Part shown: one piece after another, positions 63,802-64,000 of the stretch | Layout: each line of letters opens with the position of its first letter | How positions within the stretch are numbered: position 1 is the stretch's first letter | Origin: Phenylobacterium aquaticum | GTDB taxonomy: Bacteria > Pseudomonadota > Alphaproteobacteria > Caulobacterales > Caulobacteraceae | DNA: 64,000 nucleotides | Direction: 5' to 3' | Assembly (NCBI GenBank): GCA_947378305.1 | Contig: CANCJJ010000001.1 | Location: forward strand, 124,001-188,000 | Translations under genes and position numbers: made by a program | Notes under the pieces: model-generated | Seen by the model: only the letters and a program-made list of their open reading frames with translations | Told to the model about the DNA's origin: nothing | Databases searched by the model: none

Positions 63802-64000
63802 TCAGGCGCGGGTATCCACCGTTCCGCCCGAACCGGCCTCGCTTGCGCCCGGATAAGTTGCACCGCCTGCCTTGTCTTCAGGCCCGGTCGAGCCCTTGGC
63901 CGCCACCACAACCATGGCCGGACGCACCAGTCGGCCCAGCAGTTCATAGCCCGGCTGCAGGGTCTGGATAATGCCGCCGGCCGAGACCTCGGTGGTGGGC
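63802..64000 (-). CDS. grpE: Nucleotide exchange factor GrpE, 3' end
   Basis: Only the last 65 codons are in the window; the gene runs off the right edge and the frame has no ATG here, so the start is not visible. On the minus strand it reads GGIIQTLQPGYELLGRLVRPAMVVVAAKG, matching the C-terminal beta domain of GrpE (Gly-Tyr-x-Leu-x-x-Arg-Leu-x-Arg-Pro-Ala-x-Val), then a low-complexity tail ending DTRA. The stop is TGA at 63802-63804. GrpE releases ADP from DnaK, whose gene is at the other end of the window. Confidence 0.9.
   Translation of the reverse strand, partial: PTTEVSAGGIIQTLQPGYELLGRLVRPAMVVVAAKGSTGPEDKAGGATYPGASEAGSGGTVDTRA

Overview
This 64 kb window is high-GC chromosomal DNA from an alphaproteobacterium, most likely of the Caulobacterales (Caulobacteraceae/Hyphomonadaceae side). 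The support is gene content and order: dnaK-dnaJ followed by mutS, a dnaN-recF-gyrB run next to grpE, an mdh-sucCD-sucAB-lpd TCA cluster, DUF484 next to xerC, a probable fzlA followed by queG, and a class I lysyl-tRNA synthetase. The species cannot be named from this window. It holds about 50 protein genes, packed tightly with many 1-4 bp overlaps. I found no tRNA, rRNA, CRISPR array, insertion sequence, integrase or prophage gene.

Layout. 1-7.5 kb: end of dnaK, dnaJ, a secreted alpha/beta hydrolase and mutS, all on +. 7.5-8.6 kb: a secreted CHAP-domain protein (-) and an AT-rich 476-bp divergent control region with several inverted and direct repeats. 8.6-14.9 kb: a TerC-family membrane protein, priA (-), a transaldolase-like gene, DUF484-xerC and an HSL-type esterase. 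15-27.4 kb (-): a TCA block reading mdh, a large polysaccharide synthase/deacetylase fusion, sucC, sucD, sucA, sucB, lpdA. 27.5-35.9 kb: small housekeeping and metabolic genes (HIT, CitE-like lyase, DUF2237, cation efflux, FzlA-like, QueG, crotonase, a GPH-type transporter, TesB). 35.9-43.8 kb: RmlC and a GT2 glycosyltransferase, an FKBP lipoprotein, threonine ammonia-lyase, a dual-ATPase ABC protein, a HAD phosphatase, two hotdog thioesterases and an orphan PhnD-like lipoprotein. 43.9-49.3 kb: class I LysRS, a MerR regulator with OsmC, cysK, an orphan DNA cytosine methyltransferase and an exported LMW-phosphatase-like protein lacking its catalytic Cys.

49.3-57 kb is the most accessory-looking stretch: a 1168-residue RTX protein, a 144-residue protein built on an exact 42-residue repeat (SGPNIFHPLN), and, convergent to these, an operon of a Baeyer-Villiger-type flavin monooxygenase and a POT-family transporter. 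The right end returns to core replication genes: recQ (+), then gyrB, recF, dnaN and the 3' end of grpE (-).

The strongest candidates for something undescribed are the 42-residue-repeat protein, the LMW-phosphatase homologue with Asp in place of the nucleophilic Cys, the GH18-deacetylase-synthase fusion inside the TCA cluster, and the unusual malate dehydrogenase family used in that cluster.
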